A stretch of 64,000 nucleotides of DNA from contig NC_092644.1 in assembly GCF_039555335.1 (NCBI RefSeq), positions 52,293,365 to 52,357,364 on the forward strand, read 5' to 3'. Positions 11,912-24,964 of this stretch are shown here, one piece after another. A model generated the notes under the pieces. It worked only from the letters and a program-made list of their open reading frames with translations. It was not told the DNA's origin and made no database searches. Within the stretch, counting starts at the first letter, position 1. Every line of letters starts with the position of its first letter. This stretch comes from Amphiura filiformis. Lineage: Eukaryota; Echinodermata; Ophiuroidea; Amphilepidida; Amphiuridae. Made by a program: the position numbers and the translations under genes.

Positions 11912-11983
11912 CTTTTGGAATATTGCTTTTCGTAGACTCTCTTTCACCCACTCACGGAGCTCTGAGTTTTTAATGAATCGCAT
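11912..11983 (-). CDS. Gene A, exon 1: start of MADS-like domain (24 codons)
   Basis: ATG at 11983-11981 opens a 24-codon exon (MRFIKNSELREWVKESLRKA, then IFQK) that ends in AAG followed by the donor GTATAG. It joins exon 2 in phase 0 to read IFQK-AHALAVQTG. The paralogous exon in gene B (26197-26268) has the same length, the same phase, about 63 percent identity and the same split point, which establishes this otherwise tiny exon. A CTAG acceptor at about 12064 could open the exon on its 5' UTR side, implying an upstream non-coding exon that I cannot place. Confidence 0.88.
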
Positions 11984-12063
11984 GGTGACCAGGGTTGAAG
12001 GTGGATGTCCAACCAGATGATGTATCACAAACTTTCAACTGGAGACGCCAAATGACAAATTCC

Positions 12064-15000
12064 CTAGAAATGAGATAAAATGTTTAATGTCAGATGGTGA
12101 TATCATGTGATTAATGCAATACAGCAAAATGAATCATTTGTCAAGCAATACCAAAATTCAGTTGTCAATTTCATTATGCCATTTTTAGAGCTTTATGTTG
12201 ATGAAAATCCCATCACAATTTAACTTGTGGTTTCAGAGTTCATTTTCACAAAGGAAGTTGAATATTATTAATGGTCGCATCATGAATTGGTCATCTTTTG
12301 TGCAACATAATGTAAAATGAGAAAAATATCACCAATTTTGATTAATTTCATACATTTTAGACCATTATAAGTACATATTTCTGGAAAGCTTATATTACTT
12401 TACAAGGATGCCAAATCAACAAAGTACAAACAAAAATGTATAACATCATAATACTGGGTGGGTAAGAAATATATACAGAGTGGAACAACAACAAAATTAG
12501 CATCTTTCTTGTCATGGTGAACCCCATATTTCCTTTTCTGAAAGCTATGTAGCTCATAATAAATATGGATTCAGAAAGAAATTGCAGGGGCCCTTCGAAA
12601 AAAAGAGTGAGTATCCTTTGCATTACACACACAGGGTGGTCAAAAATTGTAAAATAGTTTTAAAATTTTTATGACACTAACAACTGAAACTTTTTTCCTC
12701 CATTTCTGGCACTAAACACTAGTAGCATTTAAGGGTTTTATTCGATCAAATTTTTTTAAATTGACATATTTCGTGTATTAACATGTGTAGATAATAAATC
12801 AGTAAAAAAACAGGGGGTGCCGGACCTCATTTTTGAGCTACAGCCGTTTTAGGTGTACATTTCCAAAAATCTCTGTACACTTCAATGGCAAAATCAGCAA
12901 TTTTCTCAAAATAGACAACCTTTTGCGTTGTAGAAAAAAATTGTATCGATAAAATTTTATATATAATGTTATGAAAAATAAAAAGCTCTGTAAATCGCGC
13001 AAAAAAAAAAAAATTGGGGTACCGGACCTTGTTTTCGCATAAATTGACCAAAATAGGTCAAAAATGCATTTTTTCTGCGACACCATGCGTAGTTAATTGC
13101 GTACATGGATATTTTAGTGCGTACCAACGCGCTGGTATACACACGCGATCTGATGCCGGATAAGCGTTCGTTTACGCATATGGCCACAAAAAAGGAATTG
13201 TCTGTTTACGCAGGAAAGTTTTCATGTAAAAAAAGTTACCTAAGAAGTTACCATAATAGGATCAATTATTCTAATTTGGTGTATTTTGGTTAAACGGGTG
13301 TAAGAAAGACTCCCATTCTGCAATCTGCAAAGATATTGGACCAAAGAGTTATCAAGTTACACAAAGTGAGGAATTTACAGCTTTCACCATGTTCACCTCA
13401 CTCGATCGACCAAAAAGAGGATTTATTAAACATGTTAAAGCGAAGCGTTTGACACCATGGCGAAAGTGTTTGACTATAACAGGCCTACAATTATTATAGG
13501 CATAGGCCTACTTAGCATGCTTAGTGCCGTTTACCGAGAGGACAACTTTTTTGGTCACAAAAACTATATACATGTAATACGGAATTATCTCGAGGTGGAT
13601 TCATATCACATAGAATTCAATTAAAGCAAAGTTAAACACTGTGTTGCCTATAGCTGTAGAAAAACATTTGGCCTATTAGGCTATGATATTATTTTTGAAA
13701 TTGAATAGTTTTGATGGTGTTGTCTATATCGCATGCATTATGAATTCAGTGCACGTAGTAGGCCTAGGTCTTTACACAATAACGCAAAATGCTTTAAAGA
13801 TTTAAATGTTGGATTATAAACTTGCCGTGTGGTACGTTTCATTATGAAACGTTCTACAAACGTATAACCTTTAATAATAGGCCTATAATATACCGGTAGT
13901 GGTTACCCAACATTTAGGCCAAAATATTATTAAAACGAATTAACCAATTTATCTAACACTCGTTTAGGCCTAATGTTAAAAAACAAACTTGATTCTGTGT
14001 TTGTTGGGTAGGCCTATAACTTCATACCATCTATTGGACCCTACTGTCGTAAGCCTACTTTGGAGGAGGGGTCCAGGTCCATTATCAGTGGAAGCACGCT
14101 GGCAAAATTTGGTTTGTACATGTAGGCCTACATGTTATATTTAAGCGGCCACTTTTCTTGCGCTCAGCAAACATTGTTTTCTTTATTTTGTGGCCCTGCT
14201 TATCACCGGTGCGCAAAAAATGCATTGACACGCACAACACGCATCGTTCTCTGCGATGTCTGCAACGCAACGCCAAGCACGACGCGGAGTACGCACACGT
14301 TGAAAAGAGTCGCAATAGTCGAGTCGAATCGGGTGACGACGGAAAACCCTTAATTGAATTCCTCATCAAATTTCCATAAACGTGTGTACTTTTGAATAAA
14401 CAGGGTGACTCAGGTAAGATATATAGGACATTTAGAAATGTCGGAGCATTATATGTCATGTGCACATTTTGTACAGTAACTTATAGGGAAAACTGTTGTA
14501 ATTAGCATCTAATTAGGCAATTTCTTAGTTAAAGTTTCTTAGGTGATCTATTATGAGATAGATAGCTACAATCCAGGATGATATTTGCAATTTGTGGTCC
14601 ATGCTATTTGCACTTTTAAAGATACAATTAAAGGTTTGAAGTTTGCCATATTTTCAGTATTTTGTGTACAACTCTATGGGCTGTTCCGGTACTGATTCCC
14701 CCATTGACATCTCTTATATTGAAGTCTATATCTTACAATACTTAAATCCTATTGACTTGGGAGTTTTTGTATTTGATAAAGGACATAATTATCTACAAAA
14801 TGACACCAAACTGTCTACAATTTATTATAAACCAAACTTGAAGTGTGAATAAAGCATTTTCATGTAACGATTCCCCCATTTTTTCCTAATGCAGCCTTAA
14901 TATTAATATGGGCTGTATCTCAAAATCAATATTACTGGTGACAAATGAAAAAAAAAATATGTCGCCCAGCGATCGAGTATAAATTATAGTTGTGTAAATT

Positions 15001-16515
15001 GTAGTAGTTTGTATGCGAGTCAATGTTCATGATATTCAATCGAAAATAATTAATTAAAAAAATAATTGAAATTGATTGTTTTTAACAATTGTCCAAGGCC
15101 AAGCCTATTCCGGTTCTGTATTCACAATAATTTAGCCTTAAAATTTAAATCCCAGGGCTATATTTTGCAGACATAATTTAAAATAACAGAACATCAACAT
15201 GAAAAATCTGACTGTCATGATGACCGTCCATACTCCATGTCTCTTTAATTACCATACCACAATTTATACTATTATGGTGATCTTTTACTTTTAATCTATA
15301 GACCACACTCGCTATATGGACTAAATTATTGCTTTTTCATCAAGGTTTACTTAAATTGCATCAAAGTTAAATAGTTGCCAAAAACTTTGAAGTCAAGGTT
15401 TAATGTAGGCCTAGTATTGGAAGGAGGGCAGGGCTTTGATAAATGAGGGAAATTATGGGGTAAATAATAAGGTTAAATTAAAAACAACTTTTTGAAAACG
15501 GCTATTTTGTCTCAAGTTTCTGTCTCAAAAAAAAAACAATTTTAAAATTATCGGAAAAGCAAGAAACATACCTTCATAAAATCGACATCACCTCCATCAC
15601 ATAAAAAGATGATCAGATGAGTGGAAAGTGGCAAAGAATTTGTGAAATGAGGAAATTTTTTAAAAAGAAAAATACTGTACATCATGTTTTTCGAGAAATT
15701 TAATGCCAAAAGCCACCCAATAAATGCAAAATTGTGCCACACAGTAAAATATTGTCAAACACGCTTGAAAATGCTTGATACGTGAGTGTAAATCATGTCA
15801 AACAAGTTAAAAATAAGCGCTCGCTGCTCGAGTGCTACGCAAAAGTTTTAGTTTCAGAGTTTGCTTCACCGATTTTGCATTCAGCTCTTTTACGTCAAAA
15901 AATGCGATAAAAATGGATTTTGGAACAAAATAAAACTTGTCCGACGAAATAAAAGGTACCATACTATACATTTGTATAGAACATGTTTAACCTTGTGAAC
16001 AATGCAAAAGTTTAATTTGATAAATTCGTAATTTTAACATTATTCGCAATTCCAGAATCATGATACGTTGTGGGTAATATTTGCCAATTTTTTTGGAGAT
16101 AAACACGAGGAGGCTGCAGTGCATTTCCAATGGCGGCGAACTTTGCACTTCCTTCAAAAACATATTTTGTAAAACATTTTTTATTCATTCCTACAAAAGT
16201 ACATATCGGTAATTAATACAAATTCAGATTTCCTGTGAAGACCAAACTCAAACTGTCAGCGAAATTCCAGTGCAAAACGTTTGTATGCAAACGTCAAAGT
16301 ACACCCCACTGAAAATGTACAGTAGCCTCGTCGTTATCTCTAATTCTATTTGGCGACTTTGTTTCTGCACATGCGCAGCTGAGTTGTAATTGCGAAAGGG
16401 CATGCCATATATGATAGCCTATAGCTCGGCATCAAGTTCTTATCTAGCCAACCGTCTGGCCGTCATTTTACATGGCCAGTTTGCTCCTGGGATGGGCAAA
16501 ATTAATGCCTTTGAC
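12064..16515. other. Upstream region of gene A, no further gene recognised
   Basis: The 5' non-coding exon(s) and promoter of gene A should lie here, but I cannot place them. Two CpG-richer islands are visible, 14190-14345 and about 16120-16390; the latter holds AATGGCGGCG and CATGCGCAG, which resemble YY1 and NRF1 sites. Open frames on both strands at 14085-14465 carry no recognisable domain. Between 13480 and 14130 the word AGGCCTA recurs about eight times. Confidence 0.4.
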
Positions 16516-19500
16516 TAGAGTTGGGCGACTAAGTCGCCAATAGTCGTTAGTCGCGACTATTACTGATAGTCGCGACTACGACTATTGAAAACCAAAAGTC
16601 GACTAATGCAAGTATATTTTTGTGTTAAAAAATTACTTTAAAAGTGCCAGTTATTCGCACCAAAACCAACCAAATACTAATACATATACATTAAACTGCG
16701 AAAAATGTGAAAAAATGTTAGTCATTGTCTTACCAATAGTAACACTAACCAACAAGTAATCATAATGTCCATAAATCATCATTAAATTGGTGTTATTGAC
16801 TTGTTGTCGAACTACTTTCCCACAAGATAAAAGCCGTTAAAAAACTTAAGTTACTTAGAACTGTCGAACATCTCATTATGATTATAATTTATGCAGCGAT
16901 AACAGGTGTAGCAGCGTCATAGCGTGCATGTACAGACCCAGGTTGGGTGTTTGTACCAACTACTGAAGGTATGAGATTATTTCAACTTTGGAAAGAAACA
17001 GCGAGAACTTCCGAGAAGTGTTTTCCAAAAAGGAAAAATTTAGGAAAATATTATTAGATTAGAAGTACTTTTCACGTAATTTCAAAAAGCTATGCTTATT
17101 GTGGTAACAGAATATTTAGAAAGCAACAGGAAAATAAACAAATTAGCTGACAAACAGTCGTAATGTTGCAATGCCACCCCTGTAGCGACAAATGCAGTAG
17201 TCTAGATGAGGTCAGGTGGCGTAGGTCGGAGGTGAAAGTTAATCGTACATGCACGATGCAACACGTTCATGAGCATACCATGGAAAATATGCACTGCCGT
17301 GCCGGCATGTTTACATATTTTCATGCACAGCAAAACATGGAAACGAACGAAGATCGCTATTGGAATATTGAAGGTTTGAGAAATTATATGAAGTTTCTTG
17401 TGCTGTTGCTGGAAAGTGGCAAGTGAATTTAATTGAACAGAAAAGTTAGGCCTATATTACAGCATTTTACAGTCAAATATTTGCATCGCAAACGTGCGAT
17501 ACAGTGTAGCAATTTGTATCGCAACAGTGCTGGTTTGTGTAGCAAACTGTGATGCGATGCCGGCAATCACGGGTCCTGTAATCATGCATTATAAATACTA
17601 TATGGTCATTTTCACAGTAAAGGGTGTAACTTTTGATTTTTAGGGTCAAAATTTCAAACCACTTAAATATGTTTCTGTTTACTGTAATCATGCATAGAAG
17701 CAACTTAAATTCCAGTAAAATAGTGTTTCAAGGCTTAAACCTTTTGATTTCTGATAAAAATTTGACATTTCCATAACATTTTGGTTAAAATCTAAGAAAA
17801 ATGTATTTTACATAAGCTCAGAAAATTATGACATGAAAGCTGGAATACATGTGAAATCCCATTTCAAAGTAAGTCAACAGATATAAGTTAAATTTTATAC
17901 CATGTTTTGCTATGTTTGTAATTGCAATTTTGAAAATTTTTAACATCAAGGGTCATTTGCAATGGAAATTTCCCAACCTTAAACATATTTTTTAAGTTTT
18001 AATTGGGTTCCTAAAATAATTTAAATGTCTAACTTCATGTACAAATACTACTTGATGAAAGGAACCTCCCAGCCAAGTTTCACAGAAATTGGAGTTATTT
18101 TTTAGAATTGGCAATTCAAGCGATTTGTGTTTCGGAGGCTTCAGTTAACAACACAGGTGATCATAAAAGTAAAATATTTGGCTAACTACTACAAGTTGAC
18201 ATGAAAAAATAGGTAAAAAATATCACAATTACCAATTTTCATGCTTTGCTTCTAAGTATTGAATTTCAGTTGTGACAAAAATTAAATTATCACAGCAAGT
18301 CAGTTTTTTTGTTTCGGAGGCTTCATGTTTACAATGGTTAAACATGGCAGAAGTAGTTTTTTTGAAAACAACACTGTTGGGATCATCTAAGCTGTTGTTT
18401 TCTTGTGTGTATTGAATCAATGATTCTATGCGGCAGATATTGCAGATTTATAACATGATAATTTTTTCACCCATTTGTTAAGTATGGTGTTATTTGCATG
18501 TGAAGCCTCCAAGCGGGCTTTCTTGGATATCAGTATATTTTTCAAGCATTAACCATAATATCGATTTTTTTTTAAATTTATGACATTCTGCACATATCAT
18601 GCAACAATTACAATGCAGATATCAATATGGAACATACCAATTTAGATATGCATAGATGATAATTAAGTTTACTGTTGTTTGGAGGCTTCATTTGTTTGGA
18701 GGCTTCAATTGTTAACGGAAAGTTTGTATTGGGTCCCATTTTCAAGCGGTGATATATATCTCCATGATTTAAAAACAAGTGACTTGAGGATCTACTTTGC
18801 TACATTTTGATAAATAGATTGGATGAGCTCTTTTATTTATATTTGCCCAAGCTTGCTGAACAGTTTGTTTCGGAGGCTTCAAAAAAGTTAACGGAAAATC
18901 GGCTCTTTGAAGTCAAGATTTTATAAAAATTTTAAAAGCTTGCAAATCAACTAATTTTTGTTACCCATTTCAAGTTAAGATATCAACTGTTATGAATCAA
19001 GAAGAAGTGAAGAAATAACCAAGAATTATGAACCAAAGCTATACCCACAAAGTTTGTTAACAATTGTTAACGGAAAATGAAGCCTCGAAACGACAAATAT
19101 CGAAGTCCGGTTCTCAAAAATACAGGGCTGTTCACAATTAAATCTAATGTGGCAGTGTTTACTGAACATATGACCGTACTTTCAGGATAAGAAAAATTAT
19201 CCATGAACTAACTGAAGAAAACACAGGGTTTTACAAAAATGTTACTGTTTTTTACAGTTTTTCAAAATGGCAATATTAGGTACATTTAAGCCTGCTAAAA
19301 CTGAGCGCAGTAACTCCGAAGATGATTATGCTACCCAAGGTAGCTGCTAACTAGATGACTTATGTGGCCAAAAATCATGGAATTCTGTGGCTTTATTAGA
19401 AAACTACGGATCAAAATGTTAAAAATCCAAAGTTACACCCTTTACCGTGAAAATGACCATATTGCCACCAATCTTTCACCCGATTTTTCAGTCCAATTTT

Positions 19501-19589
19501 AACCACATATAGTCGCGACTATAGTCGTAGTCGCGACTATTTGCTGCCGACTAGTCGACTAGGAAAAAAGTGATAGTCGCCCAACTCTA
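16516..19589. mobile_element. Non-autonomous hAT-like transposon, 3,074 bp, 8-bp TSD
   Basis: Ends TAGAGTTGGGCGACTA and TAGTCGCCCAACTCTA are perfect terminal inverted repeats. Both are flanked by the 8-bp direct repeat CCTTTGAC (16508-16515 and 19590-19597), as expected of hAT elements, whose ends often read TAGnG-TGGGC. Palindromic TAGTCGCGACTA words are clustered inside both ends, presumably as transposase sites. The interior repeats GGAGGCTTCA seven times and holds an inverted pair around ATGGTCATTTTCAC (17599 and 19440). No transposase frame is present. Confidence 0.88.
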
Positions 19590-19670
19590 CCTTTGACAGA
19601 TGTTATCATAAATTGTATGTTTAGAAAAGCTAATTGCCTAGTAGACCCAAATTATAGAACAATTAAGGCC

Positions 19671-20404
19671 ATCCCTTACCATAAGTCGAGGCTAAATAAG
19701 CCTTACCTTAGCCTCAACTTAGCCTCGATATCTTTTGAGGCTAAAAATTAACCTCAACTTAGCCATCGAGGCTAAGAAATTAACCTTATCGGTGACAAGG
19801 CTAAGAAATTAACCTCGTCTTAGCCTGAAATGTTTTTGAGGCTAAAAATTAACCTCGTCTTGGCCTGCTTTAATTTTGAGGCTTAAATTAACCTTGACTT
19901 TTTTGAGGCTATTATTAGCTTCAAAAATATGGTCACATGATAGGTCAGAGGTCACCAACTGTCAGGGAGCAGACTACTGTATGCTGCTCAGAATTGCCAA
20001 TAATTTTGAAAAATTAACAGTTTAAAGGGTATTTTTATTATAGGCACAAAATTGGGCAGGGGTGTAGTACCCCCTTAACTAATTTAAATAATTCTAAGGC
20101 TAATTTTCAGGCTAAGGTGAGGCTAAGATGAGGCTAAGACAAGGCTAATTATTATGAGGCTAATATTCCGAGGCTAATATTTTGAGGCTAAAAATGTGAG
20201 GCTAATTATACGAGGCTAATTATTTGAGGCTAATTATGCTAATTATTTGAGGCTTATCTAATTTAAATAATTAGGCTAATTTTCAGGCTAAGGTGAGGCT
20301 AAGACAAGGCTAAGACGAGGCTAAGGATATTAAGGCTATTCACGAGGCTTATTTTCCGAGGTTAAGTTGAGGCTTAGATAAGGCCTCGACCTTTGGTAAG
20401 GGAT
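19671..20404. mobile_element. GAGGCTAA-repeat MITE
   Basis: Terminal ATCCCTTACCA is inverted as TGGTAAGGGAT at the right end. Between them the octamer GAGGCTAA (or its complement TTAGCCTC) recurs more than 20 times, on one strand in the left half and mostly on the other in the right half. A fragment of the TTAA MITE family found at 27465-27816 (GGGGTGTAGTACCCCCTTAA) is embedded near 20055-20080. Confidence 0.7.
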
Positions 20405-20412
20405 ATCAGCAC

Positions 20413-20879
20413 ATAGACCTTTTTCTGATGACTTCACCTACAATGTAATCGATATTGGGGTCTCAGATGTAAACAAACAACATGTGCGTTTCCCACGTGC
20501 CCACGGTGTGAAAACACCAAATACTGCGTATTTTCTCCTGTTTTGTCATCTTTCACGATAGCTTCCATAAAAGAATTGTTTAAACGGGAACTGTACACTG
20601 GTATCTTTATTTCGGCCTGTTTTGATGCTATAAAATACAAAAGATACGGAAAACCTGCGATGCTTTTTGAAATTCAATCTTTGTTTTGTTTCACATTTTT
20701 GTTTACATTTACACCGTGGCGAACGAACGCGTACTGCATGCTGGCAATACCGCGCAGGACGCCCAGCGCGGCGCAAAGTTGATCGCGCGCGCCAGCGCGG
20801 TATTTGCGTTTGGGTGCTGATGACTCGAATGCTGGACCCTAATATCGATTGATTGGTGACGTCTGAGAAAAAGGTCTAT
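20413..20879. mobile_element. Inverted-repeat MITE
   Basis: ATAGACCTTTTTCTGATGAC (left) mirrors GTCTGAGAAAAAGGTCTAT (right), followed inward by ATCGATATTGGGGTC against GACCCTAATATCGAT. The CG-rich interior has short overlapping frames on both strands and no recognisable protein. Confidence 0.65.
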
Positions 20880-22000
20880 TTGAACTCTTTGAACCCCCCA
20901 ATGGGCTATAGATGTCTGGTAAATATTTTAAAGGTCAAATTAGGACAGGCAAATTTATTCAAATGACGGGCGTCGGGCAACCCTCAATTTCTAGCTAATT
21001 AGGCTAATACCCTGTCGTGTCGGATCGGGCATAAAAGAAAAGATCACCGCTATATTATAAATAGTATAATTAAAGTATTGATTTTTTTCTTGCTGTTTCC
21101 GCTTCAAACATGCAATGCCAAATACCATGAATACTAGCATGACTGAGCAATGCATGAATGGCAATGCAATATAATCAATCAATCATGATCAGATGATGGA
21201 CATTCACTGACTGGTGGGCAAGGCATACAATGTAATGCTCATGTGCACAAGTACAACACAACGGCTACGTGGAATTTTACCTTGTACGTTTTAGTGATAT
21301 TTACTTTGCTGTCTTATTCTGACTTCTACCTTCTTTTTAGCCCAGTACATTCACGGTTTTCATCACAACAACATCCAGGCAAACAACAGCTCCTTGCAAT
21401 GACCTCGATGACCTGAGCAATAATTTTGTTTAATTTATAGAAACGCTTGTTGAAAAAAGCACTTGCCCTAAAAATTTTTAAAATTTTAAAATTTTAAAAT
21501 TCAAATTATGTGATACTTTTTCTTTACGTCGCGTCACTGTGTTTCTTTTTTCTTTAAACAGATTCAATAAAATTTTATTTTTTGGTCAAAATCGTTTGAA
21601 ATTTTATGATTAAACTGTGTAAATTTTTTGAATAATAGAAACATGTGACCCAACCCCACAGACGAGTACGAGGGAAAACAGGCACAACACGTCTCATCTT
21701 TCAGCCAATATTTTGTGTAAATTAGTACTCCAAAACAAGCCTGTGGGTAACATTGAGTAAGTTTTTGGTAAGTTTTGTTGGCGATCCTTTCTTTTAGACA
21801 ATCATCGCTATCAAGGTTTGTTTAATTTTGCAAGTTAGCCTACTTTCAGTTTCACTCACAGTCTGCTCACAGTCAATACTCATGACACTGAGCTGACTTT
21901 TAATTATGCATGACTGCTTTCATGGCTTTCATTATGTTCATCATGCATTGTGCATGCATGGAGATGGAGCCACTGATATGCACAGTGTAATTTACCCATT
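20880..22000. other. Intergenic, nothing recognised
   Basis: Contains a low-complexity AAAATTTT run near 21470-21510 and otherwise no gene, hairpin or repeat arm that I can support. Confidence 0.5.
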
Positions 22001-23070
22001 AAAGTTGTTTTCTTTAAACTTCCGTGGTCCGGGTACGCGCTGGTGAACGTGAATTGCGATCACGTAGAAGTGATAGTGACAAGGTCGCCTACTACTACGC
22101 GCCGCACCGAAGACCAAATGGGTCAGCCGGCTTGTTGTCAAGTGCATTGATTCAACGCTGACAAATGCGAAGTTCTCAGAATCTCCAACAAGCGAAGTAA
22201 CATCTTGGGTGCAACCCCGTACTCAATCCATGGGACTGCACTCCGAACTGTTGATGAGGCAAAGTATCTGGGTGTCACTATCCACCGTAACCTCAGCTGG
22301 AAGCCGCATGTTCAGAACATCTGCAACAAAAGCAACAGCACCCTCGGCTTTCTCCGCCGCAATCTGAGGCGGAACTGGCCTACAAGACATATGTTCGTCC
22401 CACACTGGAATATTCATCTACGGTGTGGGATCCACATACGCAGGACCTGATTGCCCAGATTGACATGGTCCAACAGGGTGCTGCTAGGTTTGTGACGGCC
22501 GACTACAACCAACAGAGCAGCGTAACCCAGATGCTACAAAGTCTACAATGGCAGACACTCTATGAACGTAGGGCCCATAGCAAAATCATCATGCTGTACA
22601 GGTCTTGCCGCCATTCCTGCTGCCCCACCATACTTGTTCCCATCTTCATCAGACCAGACTAGAGGCCACAACCAACAGTTCAAACAACAACACTGCAGAA
22701 TCCTGTCTTATCAACACAGTTTCTTCCCAAGTGCCATCTGTATCTGGAATTCACTACCAATCACTGTGGTGTCAGCTCAGTCACTGGATATTCTCCGGAA
22801 CCGTCTGGGACCACTCACCCTCCGATAGTCTGCCACAGGGTCATCTTTTTACTTGCACCATGTTTTAAGTTATCTGCACATTTCGTTGAAATTTGTTCCC
22901 GTGACCAAGCACCTTTTGCACCCAAGTACGACTATACTCCACTACGGAGGGATGTACTCAATGGAAGAAGAAGATCAGCCAATCAGCGTGATTGTTTATT
23001 GCTTTTGCGTTAACGCTCGTGTACGCGATACGCACAGGTACGACCACGGAAGTTTAAAAAAAACAACTTT
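22001..23070. mobile_element. MITE hosting a LINE insertion
   Basis: AAAGTTGTTTTCTTTAAACT with CCGTGGTC at the left is inverted as GACCACGGAAGTTTAAAAAA plus ACAACTTT at the right. The parts outside the LINE match the uninterrupted relative at 6681-6853 (GGTCAGCC against GGTCAACC; CAGCGTGATTGTTTATTGC against CAGCCGATTGTTTATCACT). Confidence 0.7.
22156..22974 (+). pseudogene. 5'-truncated LINE: C-terminal end of reverse transcriptase
   Basis: The readable protein begins ADKCEVLRISNK and runs through YLGVTIHRNLSWKPHV, LAYKTYVRPTLEYSSTVWDP, IDMVQQGAARFV and FFPSAICIWNSLP. These are the C-terminal landmarks of CR1/Jockey-type non-LTR retrotransposon ORF2. At least two frameshifts, near 22365 and 22600, break it. 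The catalytic core of the reverse transcriptase and the endonuclease are missing, as expected of a 5'-truncated insertion. About 140 bases of 3' UTR follow, containing an 'AAGAAGAAGATC' tail. It is a dead copy. Confidence 0.85.
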
Positions 23071-23928
23071 ACCAACTTCAAAGTAATGCGCCATATACAT
23101 GTATATTGCCTTAGCTCCAAGCTGCAGCACCCATATTTATCCAACAGTCAAATATGTTGTAAAATCACTCATTAACTTTCATGTTCATTTATTTTTCAGA
23201 TTCAAATTATTGTTAAATTATTCAAATGCTTATATTTACCCAATAATGTATTTGAGATTAAACATTGACTTGTCTTTGTTGTATATTTTACACCCTGCTA
23301 CGATTGGTACACGCAGTCAGCAGTACTAGTGATTATGCATGCAGCGCGTGCATAGCTGAACCCCGTTCCCACACACACACACACAGCGGCCATGCGAAAG
23401 ATGGATTTTTATATAAAAAAAATGTCACAAAAAACAAAAGATCTGCCAAATTTGCAACGGATCCGCCTCACAAGCGAACAGCGCATTCAACGCTACGATA
23501 TATATATATAATACACGATGTTAATTTGAGATAGACAGTGACATTCATAAATAATTACAAAAATTAAATATTTGTAAAAATTAAAAACTTGTGTTTTTGA
23601 ACGATTCTGAATTTTATCAATGAAAATGCAGCGATGACGTCATTGGGTTAACGATTTTCCAACTGCTGATTGGTTGATTGCGTAACTGTCTGTGATCTGT
23701 GCATGCACGGTACGGTCCGTACGGAATGATTTTTCGTATGGGTAAAATACACTGTGCCATGCCCATGGATACACCGTAGAAGTGACATCATAATCGGATT
23801 AACTACCATAGCAATAGACAGTCATGTAGATTAGAATTAGATAAATTTATAAATTTTTATAAATTACAATTTTTGAATTTTGAAATTTGAATAGATCGCC
23901 CTGCACCTGCAGTGCCTGCACTATACTT
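23071..23928. other. Intergenic with simple repeats
   Basis: Contains an (AC)n run at about 23371-23384 and an (AT)n run at about 23497-23508. No gene recognised. Confidence 0.5.
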
Positions 23929-24199
23929 ATTAGCCAAAATAACAATTTCTCGATCATGAGAGGATGTACCTTCTGCATCAGCGTACTTTTCATAGAATAA
24001 CACAATCGCGCGACCTGCATTCACCGAACCTTGACCTTGTCCTTGCCTAGCCTAGTCTAGCAACGACCGTGTGATTGGGCAATTCACAAAAGCTGTGTTT
24101 GCGCCGTAAGCGCCGGTATTTGCGTAGTACGCTCGGCGCAAATAACTGAGCGTACCCAAGTTGGCTCTCATGATCGAGAATTTAATATTTTGGCTATAG
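23929..24199. mobile_element. Inverted-repeat MITE
   Basis: TTAGCCAAAATAACAATTTC with CGATCATGAGAG at the left is mirrored by CTCTCATGATCGAGAATTTA with ATATTTTGGCTA at the right. Non-coding interior. Confidence 0.65.
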
Positions 24200-24344
24200 T
24201 ACACAAGCAGATTGCACTATACAATGTAGGAATTCCAAGTGAATGAACTCAGTTTCAATACAATAGCTAGGCACATACCGATCCTTCGTAGAGGGCGGTG
24301 CACTCACTCTCTAGTATTTGTCATTACGCATTTGGACAGGGTCG

Positions 24345-24358
24345 GCGCCATCTTGGAT
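24345..24358 (+). promoter_or_regulatory. YY1-like site, candidate core promoter of gene B
   Basis: GCGCCATCTTGGAT matches the CCATCTTG core of the YY1 motif, which in animals often sits at the start of TATA-less transcription units. It lies in a locally CG-richer stretch about 1.8 kb upstream of the gene B coding start. A 5' non-coding exon probably begins nearby, but its donor is not clear (candidates at 24804 and 24883). This is inference from one motif. Confidence 0.3.
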
Positions 24359-24964
24359 TTTCGTTTTCTGCACGTATTTCAATGGGCGGATGAATTTATT
24401 TTTTATTAGATATTCGGTTCGCCGGATATGCGATTTATCGATATGACCTGACCTAAGATAGTCCATACTTCATTCATAAAAACAGCTCGGGTGCCGGGCT
24501 GCCTTGTGCTGCGACGACAGATACAAGTTTCTGTGGCGTGTTACGGTAGTGATTTTTGGTCGCACTTTTCCTCATTTTTCCCGATTTTGAGTTTCCCGCG
24601 TTTACAAACTATCAAATCGCGTAAAATATATTGTTTACTGAATCGAATCATGTATAGGCCTAACACATGTTTCTACGTTGCCACTATGTCGAGGTTATCC
24701 ACATGCCAAAAGATCGTTCTCAAAAATGGGCTGCCGAATTCGGCATGCAGGATTTGTTCACAGTGTATACAGCACACACTGCTATTGATATGCTCACGAT
24801 TGCAGGTTATTATTTAATATTTTGATTACTTTTCATGCTTAATTCTTTTTAAATTATAATGACATGCTAAATAAATACCAGGTGACCGGGGGGGGGGGGG
24901 TTACATGTACATGGTGGGGTGATGGGGGGTCGACACCCCGCTTCTGAAGTTCTGGTACTGTTAA

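Noticed and set aside
14085..14465. A 126-codon frame on the minus strand with overlapping plus-strand frames
   Set aside because: Open frames on both strands of a CG-richer patch, no domain, no splice support; more likely promoter-type sequence.
16516..20404. A CRISPR-like array, because of regularly repeated words
   Set aside because: The repeats are mirrored words inside eukaryotic transposons with target duplications or inverted ends; there are no uniform spacers or cas genes.
24491..24817. A 108-codon open frame upstream of gene B
   Set aside because: It lacks an ATG at its 5' end, has no recognisable domain and lies where a 5' non-coding exon or promoter is expected.
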